Assembly (NCBI GenBank): GCA_002633025.1
Contig: NMRB01000944.1
Span: 98,852 to 162,851, forward strand
Origin: Notospermus geniculatus
Lineage: Eukaryota > Nemertea > Pilidiophora > Heteronemertea > Lineidae
Direction of reading: 5' to 3'
DNA: 64,000 bases
Of the stretch, positions 33,801 to 45,280 are shown piece by piece. The first letter of the stretch is position 1. Each line of letters starts with the position of its first letter. The translations under genes and the position numbers were made by a program. The notes below the pieces were generated by a model, which saw only the letters and a list, made by a program, of their open reading frames with translations, had not been told where the DNA came from and ran no database searches.

Positions 33801-36800
33801 ACCATACACAATGGAGTTGGCTACTGGGCCTATTGGCAATGGATGCAAAGGCAATAGTGACATGTGTGACTTAAGCCTATATTTCTGTTGTGGTTCAATT
33901 CAGGTGAATTGTCAGTTATCTAACTGCAAAAGGAAAAGTTGCAGTTCGAAAGATTTGTATGAATACGATTGTTGGAAGGAGAAAGTCCCGATTGTTCTGT
34001 TTCATTGTGCAGAATGTCTGAGAGCAACTTACATTGATGAGAATCTCGAACTCTGGAACCGTCGTATTTTTTTTTTAAATGTAGTCTATTTATTCCGTAC
34101 ACTCGCCCCATTAGATCCACCAACGTGCCTTGTTCTAAGCTTCCCTGTAAATGTCATGCATTGTCTGCAGATACTAGTTAGAGCTGTCATTATCGGGGCC
34201 TACCTCGCCTTCCCTGCAGGTTACATGTTTGACGATCAACTGATGACGTCAATTCCGATCTCATAGATGCTACATTAAGGATATCGTCATACGCATACCT
34301 CTTAACACAAGGCTCAAAGGGTCACGGGATCAGTCTTTTCTTCATCAGGAAAGAGGCAGGACGGACACCTATCAACCATTCAAGACACCAACAATAAATG
34401 ACCTTAAACACGCCGACCCTGAGGCAAAGTAGTCAAATTTCACTTTAGATCCAAAACTGTCGATCTGGCTGAGTGGGACACGGAACCTGACAATCAAAAC
34501 GGGATGGATTTGAGTCAGTATGACATAATGGTTACGGCACGTTTTGCCAAACATCTTAGTCAAATCTTTAAGCGGTTGGATTCCGTCGATTTGTATTTTT
34601 ATAAAGTGTGGTAATTATTTGATCAGATTACATGGCGCCATTCCTGTCTTGAAGGTAGATCCTTAGGGGATGATACCGCTGAGGACAGGCCTCAGCATGC
34701 TGTGAGATGTGGTGACTACAGATGGGCTACAGCCGTTTTCAAAATGAGCTACCCTTCGGCTATTAAACTTACCATAGCGATTATGGAGCTAACTTAAGAT
34801 GTGAGGCAATTTTGTCATTATGTGCTGTCCGTCTTCCAGCTGCTAAGTCATCATTTCAGCAGGAAGTTGTGAAATAGAGGATCACATTCATGATATTGGC
34901 AGCTAATCGATGAAGAAACTCATTAACATCTCAACGAGATTCTCTGCCAAGAAATCTTGTTCCCAAATTATGGTTTTCAGCGACAACTAGCATCCCCAAA
35001 ACACGGAAGGCCGTTTGAAGGCAGATTGTTTCCAACTGATAGGTATAACCATTCCAGACTTGATAGAATATAAAGTGATATTGAAAGTAGATCAAAATGC
35101 CTTAAGAGCGGCTTCCCACACAACCAAGTTGAAACAAGAGCTGAACATCTTTCCTGATGGCTGATCAGGCGATGTGTAAGGGGAGGAATATGATCTGGAA
35201 CCTTTCGAAAGATGCTCGAGACGGGCTTAGTGACACCATCATCTGACACCTTATCAATAATGCCTTGTAGGAGGATCGAGGCTAAACACAGGAAGCTGCT
35301 CGCTTTGTCTGTTTTGAGCGTGGGGAAAATGAACTTCCTGGAGATAGGGACATGTTGAAAGTCACTGTAATGTTTTTGTCAGAATCTATGCAGCAAGGAA
35401 TGAAGCCAAGATTGGTCCCCACCTAGGACTAGCACAAATTAGGTGGATGGACAAGGAGGCTACACACTTCGACTACTTCTTGAAACTTGGGGAAATGAAC
35501 TTTGTCTACTGAGTTTTCGTACTGCACTCTCAGTGTGAAATACTAGTACGACACGTCCAGGGTGGCAGCACTGAATCCATATACGATTAGTTTCAAAAGG
35601 ATGGATGGTACAAAAGGGAAGGTTGCCGTTTTAACTAATTTTTGAGCCTGGGGGAATGTACTTCCCTGAGGTATATGTTGAATTCCACTGTACTGGTGGT
35701 AGGAGGAACTCGGGACCAGCTGCCTCGGCTGGCCAAGATCTAGATCTGACATATGCTACACAGAAGAAAGGGGCACAAGGCAGATGCATGGAACAAATTA
35801 ATTTCCTCTGGCGACAGAAGTGTTAATGAAGAAGGTGGTCTGTCACAAGGTTGCCACATATAAAACAAGAAACAGTGACTACAATATGAAAACATCAGTC
35901 GAATGGCAGCAATACGTTATAGGATAATGTCATAAGCAACATTAACAAAGAGTTATTGCCTGTGTTTGTATCGGATACTGTCATTGACTTGGTGTGGTGG
36001 AAGAAGATTGCACGGTGCTTCATATACAAGAAAAAACGAGGAGGATATCCATACGCTTGAACCAAACCTTATGACAAAGTCAAAACACTAAAAATAATGC
36101 ATATTTTAATAGACAAACACAATGGATCGTCATGGTCTAATCACTTTCACCAATAATGAAGATATTTGGATGAAATATGATCCAGAAATATTGACAGCTG
36201 TTTGTATAAATATGCAACATTTATGAGGACCTCACATTAAATCTATGTTTTATAGATTGATAATACCTTTCACTAATGCAGCCAATACACGGGATTCTGT
36301 AAATGGTTTCATAAAATGTAAGTTGTTTTCGTGAACTAAGAGTATTAATCCAGTAATTCATGTGCTTTGTGTACATCTGATACACAGTATATACGGTGTG
36401 TAATTGCAAACTACAGGCACAAACCGACAAGACGACAAAGTGATTCAGTGCAAAAACTGTAGAAATGTTGTGCCTTGTACATTACAACAAGGAATGCACG
36501 ATGGCTAGGACCATGCACACTGCACCCACAAGGCCCGTCCAGACGAGGCTACCGTGTTGGTGTATTTTGAGAGAAAAAAAATCTGCTTATGTTGGTTGTG
36601 GAAAAAGGGAATATTTCTTGGGTTTTAAGATAGATAATTAAGAAATCTTTAAATTCTTCCACAAAGTGATTGACATTACTCCCTTTAAATACCAACATCA
36701 AACGCTTCAATCTGACTTTTCATTTCCTTTATACAGAAATCAATTACCTCCACTTTGCCGTATCAATTTCCTTGGTAACACGAGATGTCGCACCCTTTAC

Positions 36801-37116
36801 CCATCTGTCTACACCCTGCGCTGCACCACACAGGGTTGGAGCAATTTCCCCCTCAGCTAAATCACAGATGATCACAACCACATAACAAAAGCCTTCATCA
36901 ACACAAGTTCCTGTTTCACACCTGTTAGTCTATTCAACGGAGCTCGTGTAGTTCCATTTGAAAGGGTACTTTTTGATGTGTGCATGGTAAAAGAATTATT
37001 TCAGAAAACCACAATGACATTACTATTGGGAACTTGGATACGCTTAGATACAAATGTACGACAGACAGTATACATGTATTTTAGCACAAAATAGAAACCT
37101 TCGAGAGGTTTCACGA
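30819..37116. other. Intergenic, no recognised gene
   Basis: Contains the 204-codon open frame at 33652-34266 (+), cysteine-rich and unrecognised, which overlaps open minus-strand frames and includes a poly-T run. It is discussed as a weak observation. No repeats of note were seen in the remainder. Confidence 0.45.
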
Positions 37117-37511
37117 TAGAAGTTCTTCACTGACATTACCACGGTCACGTGACTGCAAAAAATCGGCCATGTTGACCGTCAAATGGCCGGCGACGACGTC
37201 AGAAATGTCACGCCATGACATTCTGACGTCACGATCTGTGTGTTGATGCTGTGTTCACGCTGTGGCGTCGCTTGACATTTTGACGGCCAATAGAGGCTAT
37301 GCACGTGACGTCATCAGCGAGGTGACGCCATGTTGGATGGAACGTTGTGACATGCTGACGCAGTGCATCTAACCACGTGTTCCGTCCATTTTCCATCCAA
37401 CACGTGGCGTCATACCCATTGATGACGTCATTTGATGACGTCAGTGCATAGCCTCTATACAGCAGCATCGTGTCGTCATGGAAATGTGACGTCACGTGAA
37501 GAACCCCTATA
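37117..37511. mobile_element. TATAGAGG-type MITE, copy C, split by a nested element
   Basis: The ends are TAGAAGTTCTTCACTGAC and, reversed, TATAGGGGTTCTTCACGTGA. It aligns with the element at 19285-19517 through GTGACTGCAAA, CGGCCATGTTG, GATCTGTGTGTTGA and the terminal GCATCGTGTCGTCATGGAAA. The alignment is interrupted between TTGACATTTTGACGGCCAA and CAGCAGCATCG by the nested element at 37291. TGACGTCA sites of the outer part lie at 37224-37231 and 37487-37494. Confidence 0.85.
37291..37457. mobile_element. Nested MITE with TAGAGGCTATGCAC termini
   Basis: The 167-bp insertion has inverted ends TAGAGGCTATGCACGTGACG and, reversed, TAGAGGCTATGCACTGACGT. An inner complementary pair (GACGCCATGTTGGATGGAA against ATGACGCCACGTGTTGGATG) extends the hairpin. 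Perfect TGACGTCA sites are at 37306-37313, 37423-37430 and 37436-37443. It sits in copy C but is absent from the matching place in copy B, which identifies it as a later insertion. Confidence 0.85.
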
Positions 37512-39495
37512 GTATCTCTTTAACACTGAGATATATGAAAACATCAGCAGAGATCACTGAACCAGTACATAAATCACGGTCTCCCTCAAGCTTGTCTCTA
37601 ATGTCTCTCTTGAATGCCAAATAACTCCTTGGTAACCCAAAATGTGAGAACGCCGAGTAGAAAAGTCGTGAGCGAATCGATTTCTCTTCGCTTCACCCCG
37701 AGAGAGTCTGTTTCCCTTTACTTTATTGGGGTCTTCATGTTGATGATGATGCGAGCACACCTGAGTCCTCTTGATCTTCTTTCACCTTTGGGGATAATGA
37801 GCGAAGCATCACCAGAAAAGACATAAAACCATCATTAGTTTTCACATTACTGTAGGCTCCGAGCCTGGGAAGTGTCAAGTTTGAATCAATACTGCGAACG
37901 GACTCTTCTACATGTCACAATGTCTGTAAAGTTAAGAATTCTAGCTCTGTTACTATGGATGCACTCCTCCCATTACAGAATGGACCATTCAACCAAGACA
38001 GCCGCAAATCACTGCAGACAGATAAAGCAGAATATTACTAGAAGGAATGTTCAGATGTTTGTAGCCAACAGAAACACCCGTCAGGGAGAAAGTCAAGGAT
38101 TTAGATGAGAAACGTCCGCTGACTANTGAAAATGTTTGAAGTGTATACAAAGAGACCTCAGGCAATGTTTAATATACATTGAATGGGAAAACAAAGTGAG
38201 ATAAAATCAACAAAGATGTAGCCACTTAAAAGATATTGTAGTTGAGAAAAGGTGGAGTACTCAATGGAAGGATTCTTTGGGTTCATTTGATTGAAGATTT
38301 CTCTCTTAACACAGCATTGGTATCAATGGTAAAGAGGATATACATCAATTTACAAACTTACCGAGAAATCTGACTCATACGAATTATTGCAAGTTAAGTC
38401 CACGTGAAAGCAATCTCACCATTTATTTCAGTCTGTGTTAACAACCTATTATGCCTAAAGCCCTAAACAATAGACCGTTACCCTCGGCTGAACTTAAGAA
38501 CTTTGAAGTAATTTAAAAGTAGATGTCTTGATTACTAGACAGGTCTGTGTTCTCTTAAAAAATACGCAAGAAGGCGACTAGAAACATGATACGACCACTG
38601 CCACGTTTTTCAGTTGCTTACGACAAAGGATTTCAAACCCTGCAGAATTCCTGAGCCAGGAAACGATATACAATAAGAATGGGGAGGCATCGCATGGTGG
38701 TTGCACATTCACAGCCTGATTAAGCACACGCTACCCGACTTGCCTGATATGTTCATGCTTCAATGTCTATTTCACTATTTAGAATATCCATTACAAGTTA
38801 GCGTTTTATTGGCCATTTTTGCTTCATTAGATCAGTCGGGTCTTCAATAATTCACGGTGTTTCGCAAAGCTCGTCCTACCTGATTATGATAGGAAACAAG
38901 AGATGCCTTATTGGCAAACTGAATGCATTCCAACTGAGCGGAATAATCCCTCAGAAGCGAGACAGAATTTCAGTGAAATCCACACGGTTGTTTCTTGGTT
39001 GGTAGCCATGGTAATAATGGTTTATTTTTGATGGTATCTTCTTGCAAGGGTCACATCTTCTTTCATTTGTGGTTTCATTTTGCATATTGTCACGTTTTTG
39101 CTTCAGATAATTGTCATTCATGCATAAAAAGGAGCAAAGGTACGTTCATTTGAGAACCGGGAATGTTTTTTTCAAAGTTCATATTACAAAATTAGAAAAT
39201 TTGTAGTCTATCTAATAGAACTAGCCGAGCAAGAGGGATGGTTGTAAACCATAAACGATCAGCCAATAAATAGACGAGGAAAAAATAAGGAATATTTGAT
39301 GACTATGATCCAGGTACAGTATTTCATAGAAATGCTTCAAATTCTGTGTGGAGATGTAGATGGATTTCAGTAAAATAAGGACTATGCTTCATCTCTAACC
39401 ATCATATGAACTGATAGTTCTTTCTATTGTGACTAAAATGGTTAGGCATTATATTATGTATTAGACGACTGACAAAGCTCCTGACGTACAAATGA

Positions 39496-39528
39496 ACATG
39501 TACATGTACATGTACATGTACATGTACA
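39496..39528. repeat. (ACATGT)n microsatellite
   Basis: About five and a half uninterrupted copies of the self-complementary hexamer ACATGT. Confidence 0.97.
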
Positions 39529-40134
39529 GTATGCACATCATTTCCGATCACAACATAGACATGTGGAATGCACTGCTTCCATTCATCCCCAGTCTGGCTT
39601 ATCTTCCCTTCACAATCATTGAGATACCATTTGACAAGGCGAGCTAATTGTTTTGAATGTCAAGCAGGGAATTGGCTTAAGCGGACCAGTTATGATTTGC
39701 TCCACTGACAAGCATTTGTGATGCGTTGTCAGTGATAGACACAATCTGAATGACCTAGGCACGAACAACGACACACTGAAAAATGATGCCAAGCTTAGTG
39801 ATATCAATAATGTAGAAATATTATTTGATGACCTGACAAGATACATCAGGAAACAGTGTTACATTCTGGGATCAGCAAATGGACAAAAAAAGCTGTGAGA
39901 CCGCGGCTGCAAAACAGCGAGAATAGCCGGAAAGAGCAACGGCTTTGCATGGCGGTAATGGAAGTCACCACGAGAAGGTATGGGATGAATGAAAACTCTA
40001 TTTGTTAGTATAGTCAGCCAGCCAAAACCTGTAATATAACTTTTGATGGCATTGGATGTTAAAGTTGTTCGAATGGGTGGGTAAGTATGACTATGAAATT
40101 GCCTTTCAGAATCACCCGTTGGCCAAGGTGATTT

Positions 40135-40172
40135 TGACCTCTGAAGGTCAAATTTCAAGGTCAGAGGTCAAA
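40135..40172. promoter_or_regulatory. Candidate nuclear-receptor site cluster (ER4 plus DR1)
   Basis: Four exact half-sites lie within 36 bp: TGACCT at 40135-40140, AGGTCA at 40145-40150 (everted, 4-bp spacer), and AGGTCA at 40158-40163 and 40165-40170 separated by one G, a perfect DR1. TCAAGGTCA at 40155-40163 also matches the NR5A/ERR monomer consensus. The outer sequences TTTGACCTCTGA and TCAGAGGTCAAA are perfect inverse complements, so the block is also a small hairpin. No adjacent gene is identified; function is inferred only from motifs. Confidence 0.4.
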
Positions 40173-41389
40173 TAACTGACTACCATTGGACTCAAGAACT
40201 GAGCTTTGTACAGGAGAATGGGACCCGATGTACAGCTAACCTTTAAACGGTTGGATTTACACCCCATAAATGTATTACCAACAGATAGAAACATGGTGCC
40301 TCTTAATCACATGAGCATGTTTTTGTAGTTTTTAACCAGTAACGTAACTGGGAACGGCGGTTTTATGTACTTTGACCCATTTTATGTTAATTNAATTACA
40401 GGTCGCCAATTTCCAACACATCAATCACATCAAAGTTCACAACAGGTGTGTAATGACCTATAGGTTATCCACTTTAAATAATCATTCGAATGATGCCTTG
40501 GTGGGATTTCACTCTGTAATTGAAAATGCCATGTCACGCAGAAGGTAGCACTGATGAAGGTTTAAGATGGGGATTCGTTCAAGGATTCAACATAAAGAAG
40601 ACATGGACCTGATGAAATGCTGGCCTCAATGAAGTTCCTCTACTGACGCCAAATGACAGAGCCGAAAGGCAAGGTTGTCAGAAAGGGTACCGATGAGGGT
40701 TTAGAGCACTGCGTTGCCCGTCCTTTGTCTAAAAATAATGATAGTTCTACATGTACCTAATCGGTAGAAAAATAGTAATAGTTCTACCTGTATGATCGCT
40801 GGGTGGGAGCAAGACCCCCTTCCCCTCCCCACCCCTCCGCCCCAGGAGAGTCAGCTGAACAACGCCAAGCAACATATACCTGACCTGCAGCATCCCAATT
40901 CCCTCAGCAGAATTCTTGTGTGCAGTGATGCACCAAATTCCAATTCCAAAATCACTGACTCAGTACATCAATCCCGTAATCCCAATCATTTAGCGACGGA
41001 ATACTGAGCTGATCACCAATCATTGGCTCGATGGTACACCGCGACCGGCTGCGACCAGGCTGATATTCTGTCGAATTTGACACTTTATGAAGATGGACTA
41101 GACACCGGTTGTCCTTTATGGAGGATTAGACAATGATAGGAAGTCATCAGACACATCTTCAAACAGTCATCCGCCATTTTAACATGTTGAACTGTTCTTT
41201 AAAAAAATTGACAAGTTAATTCTACTTTTTATGAAATTGGAATGAGACATGTTTTAATACTCTGATCAAATGGGAGGATGACTTCAGGGAACTCAGAATA
41301 TAACAAACGTCAACCAAAAAGTGAAGACTGAAGATATGTATGGAAATATGCTTTTGCTGTGTGCAAGCAGTTTTTTATTGTCCTTTAAC

Positions 41390-41640
41390 AAGCGTAGGAT
41401 TAGGAAGCAGCTTTCTATTCTCCGTCCACAGATGTAGGGAGCAGTTTTCTCTTCTCCTTCCTCAGGAGTAGGAAACAATTTTATATTCTCCCTCCACGGA
41501 AGTAGGATGGAGTTTTATATTCTCCTTCCACAAGCGTAGGAAGCAGTTTTCTATTCTCCTTTCACTGAAGTACGACGCAGTTTTCCATTCTTCTTCCACA
41601 GAAGAAGAAGAAAGCAGTTTTCTCCTCTCCTTCCAACGGT
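41390..41640. repeat. Minisatellite with GTAGGAAGCAGTTTT units
   Basis: About six diverged units of 40-48 bp with the pattern GTAGGAAGCAGTTTTCTATT followed by CTCCTTCCACAGAA. The array lies between two copies of the 18-mer ATATGCTTTTGCTGTGTG (41346-41363 and 41662-41679). The same unit occurs at about 62510-62640. Confidence 0.85.
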
Positions 41641-41679
41641 ATTGGCGAGGACTCCCGGTAGATATGCTTTTGCTGTGTG

Positions 41680-44600
41680 AACATGTACATTACAATGGTG
41701 ATAGCAAAAGAACAGACGTGAACCTTAGGACAAGGGATTAGAGCGGCTTATCGGACAGGGTCCCTGTATGACATGCCTTATGCTGTGATACCATACATCA
41801 GCAAGTACTTTCTCTTATTTCACCATCTCAGAATAACCTTCCCATCAAAGTGACCAGCTCATTCTGCGCATATTGTCCTTTCCGATCACTTTAGAGAACA
41901 AGGCAACGATTCATGTGTCAAAATCCGGGTCTCTCAGACGTATTCGGATACTGCATGTATATCAAGGCCCCATGGAGTAAGTAAGTATTATAAGGCAATG
42001 ACATGCAAGACGTCTTACAAGATGAAAAAAACGTGAAGCTTCCAAGAAGTAGTTTACATGTAAATCTTATATCATCTTACTTCCTTTCAGCTTCTTGCTT
42101 CAGACGCTGACTGGCAGATATGACAATAAGCAACAAAGAACCACTTCAGAACGAATATATGAGCACATGTTCAAACTGGCCTTGAATGATGAATCTTGGT
42201 CCCAAACACACAGAAAATGGACATGCTAAAGAACCTAACTTTTTCTGGTCTCTCCAACTGAAAAGTGCCTGAGGAAGACCCCGGTTGGGGTCGAAAATTC
42301 GCAAGATTCTGGAAGTTGACTTCTTGATATTTATCTGAAGACCCTAACCGTGCATCTGAAGTATGTAAACAAAATAGTGTGAAAGACAGCAAGAGAGGCT
42401 GTCTGATTGGAAGCGAGATTTGTTGACAAGCAGGTGCATTCTGTCATCACCTGGTAAGAATGGAATATGAGGAGATCAGAGTTAGCTGCCTGTCATAATC
42501 CAATGATAACATCAGGGCGATGGAGCTAGCTAATTGGACGGCAGGCGAGGTCAGGTCCAGGGTGGGATGACAGTAGTAGGGGTTGTCTACCTGTAACATA
42601 TCCCCCTCAGATCCGATAGTTTTTTATTTGAACGATCTTAGCATGAATACACTGTGAACTAGAGAGTCAGAGTCATAAAAACACTTTTTTTCTTTTCCTA
42701 TTTGAGTGCAAAATCGAATGATATGTGTACACAACGCTGAACTCAGGGCACAGCAAGTTACGATGCATGTTCCCTGCCAGATGTTTGTCCAGTTTAGTTG
42801 TTGGAATGAGCTGTTGGAATGAATAATCCAAAAGTAGTCCAATGTACTTTACTTCCAAAAAGGCTGATTATCCAACACAACAGAAACCTGACGTAGTTTG
42901 AAGCTTCAGTTTAAACTCTTCGCCCCCACAAAGGACATTGATAAGCCTGTACTACGCGTAATCAACATAGTGCAGAAAAAGATGCAGGCAAAAATATCAA
43001 TGGGTCTGATGAGATTCGTAAACTGACTTGCCTGCGTATCACCTCTTCCTGAGCAGTAGTGAGTTGAAAAATATTTTACATGGAAAGTCTTTTTGAACTT
43101 CTACAAGTCAGTGTACATAAAACCTATGAAAAAAGATATATTAATGCTCTAGCTGTAGTTTGTAGCACTTCTCTCCAAGCAGGTAGAAAGCCAAGAGGTT
43201 CAACACAGGTTTAAAATAATAAAAGATATCTTCTCAAGGTTCTTACTTTGAAATTTATAATGCTTGAGGAATTATGGTCAGGTTGAAGCATGGCGTCAAC
43301 TGCTGCATCAGCATCAAGGAGGATGTTATCAGCTGGCATCACAAACGTTCCAGCTGAGCTCAAGAACCAAGATAGAGGAATGAATCACACTAAAACACCA
43401 AGGAAAAACTCCATTAAATATCACTGAGTGAAAGCGTTAAAGGCCCATCGAACCAGCATAGAAAGTCTGGATTGTATCTTAACTTGACAGGGAAGTTCTC
43501 TCTAAGCGTTGGGATTAAGATGATTGACAGGCAGGCAACCCTGACTGTCATCACTTCAGGTTTACAACTCAGAAATGATTCACCGCATTGATGCATATGC
43601 AGTGCATTTCCATAACTCTGCAATCAATGAAGTGAAGTATCAGTGAAGAAGCATGTTGGCTCCCATTCACTTATTGGCCTGTCCCGACGCCGTAAAAATG
43701 TAAATTTTTCCCTATATCTTGTACCGTTTTTTTTATGTCATGCCATAATGTGAAAAGGAACAGCATCATTCAGGGGCAAACTGAATCTCAAAACATTCCG
43801 AGTCAAGGAAAATAGCCACTTTCACCAGGGGGGTCATCAGGAATCGGAGTCACAATCTCAGGTGTGGCGGGCAGTTCCCTCTACTGAGCTATTCTGGCAT
43901 CCTAAACAATCCCTCCAAGCAACAGGTAATCTACAAGTGTTTGGCTCCTCAGGTTTTCTACGTCTTACCCAATCATCATCACGACAAATAGCTTCATTAC
44001 ACCAATCAAACCAATCCTCTTCATATTGACAACCACATAATGAAATAATCGCTAAGCTTTTTTTCACCAAAATATTCAGGAATCCAGCGCCCTATAAACT
44101 CAGTCAGATGAAGTTTATTGAAAATGATGAAAATGGTGTTGTAGGTCTCTCATCCAACTGGTGTCACTCTTAATCCCTTATTATAGATATGGAGCACATA
44201 AAGCTGGCAATAGACATTATTACCTCGCCTTTGACACTGATGAGTATCAATTCAACACTTAATTCAATTTATCAACTCATCATTCAGCAATTTGGCCCCT
44301 ACCCTCCTATTCTGTGAGAGTGGTTATCAGTCATGGTCTGCTTGCTTGCCAATGATTGATTGATTGAATTCACCAGGAACTGTTGCATCGGGAAGAATCG
44401 CTCAGTGTCATTGCTGTAGCAGTGATTCAGACGGAGACAAGAGGAATGGGCTTCGGGATTATTCAAGTCAACGAGACATGTGCTGGAGACTGGGAAATAG
44501 CTCCTGTCGGATGTGGATGGCAAGAAGTCATTTGGAATGTTAAACACATAGGACTGAATGCACGAAGAGTGTTAGGGTTTAGACATGTGTACATGTACGT

Positions 44601-44907
44601 CCTGATTCGTCAGGTTCCAATGGGGACGCTAGCTCAACAGAGGGCAGCACACCGAAACCCGGTCCTAATACAATGGACGCCTTTTGTGTGTGAAATTGAT
44701 CAGGACCTGACTGTCCCTTTCAATTCAATAGTTTTAACCACTAGTGACACCTATCGAGGTAGTGAGTTAGGTTCCTCATTGAATAAAGGACTAAAGCTGA
44801 CACAATGGAAAAGTATGAAAATTTGGTCAATACATGACTGCATCCTATTTACTTCTTTGTCTTTTCACTGCCGACTCTGAATGATTGGATACAAGTTTGC
44901 TTTGTCT
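41680..44907. other. Intergenic, no recognised gene
   Basis: The 165-codon open frame at 44383-44880 (+) overlaps a minus-strand open frame and shows no known domain. A hammerhead-like motif at 42269-42296 is listed separately. Confidence 0.45.
42269..42296 (+). ncRNA. Hammerhead-like core motif (uncertain)
   Basis: CTGAGGA at 42269-42275 fits the hammerhead CUGANGA box. It is followed by a perfect 6-bp stem GACCCC/GGGGTC with a GGTT loop (42277-42292) and then GAAA at 42293-42296. An extra unpaired A at 42276 departs from the usual G-C pair at the base of stem II, and I could not draw convincing stems I and III. It may instead be a worn tail of a retroelement. Confidence 0.2.
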
Positions 44908-45214
44908 CATCTTCGATAATCGAAGGCCGATCTGCTCTCCACTGCGTTACATCGCACATCACCCTTCGAGAAATAGACCAGGCGGCGGCGTATCTTGGCA
45001 CCATGCCAACTTTACCGGTCGACCAATCATATGACACTTTATATCGGATCTTCGGCTACCACTCTTTGTACCACGATTAAAATTTTACAACACCGATTCT
45101 GATTGGCCTCTTCTTCTCGAGGCGGCAGATACGCCGTGGACCGGTCACTTTCTCGAAGGGTGATGTGCGGTGTAACGTAGTGGTGAGCAGATCGGCCTTC
45201 TATCATCGAAGATG
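44908..45214. mobile_element. 307-bp TIR element with 8-bp target duplication
   Basis: Direct repeats CTTTGTCT at 44900-44907 and 45215-45222 flank inverted ends CATCTTCGATAATCGAAGGC and, reversed, CATCTTCGATGATAGAAGGC. The TIRs are about 70-90 bp and share GCCGATCTGCTC, CCACT, CGTTAC and GCACATCACCCTTCGAGAAA. An 8-bp duplication with CA...TG ends suits hAT- or P-type elements. A 9-bp reading with a Mutator-like origin is possible because a G precedes the left repeat. There is no transposase. Confidence 0.85.
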
Positions 45215-45280
45215 CTTTGTCTTGGCTATGTCTCGGCATAGCAAAAGTACAATACACTGACTTCCTCGCCACTGACAATA

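Larger units (their letters stand above)
37512..41345. other. Intergenic, no recognised gene
   Basis: Single Ns at 38126 and 40393 mark contig joins. An (ACATGT)n microsatellite and a half-site cluster are listed separately. No convincing coding region was seen. Confidence 0.45.

Noticed and set aside
44383-44880. 165-codon plus-strand open frame
   Set aside because: No domain or splice context; overlapped by an open minus-strand frame; length within chance expectation.
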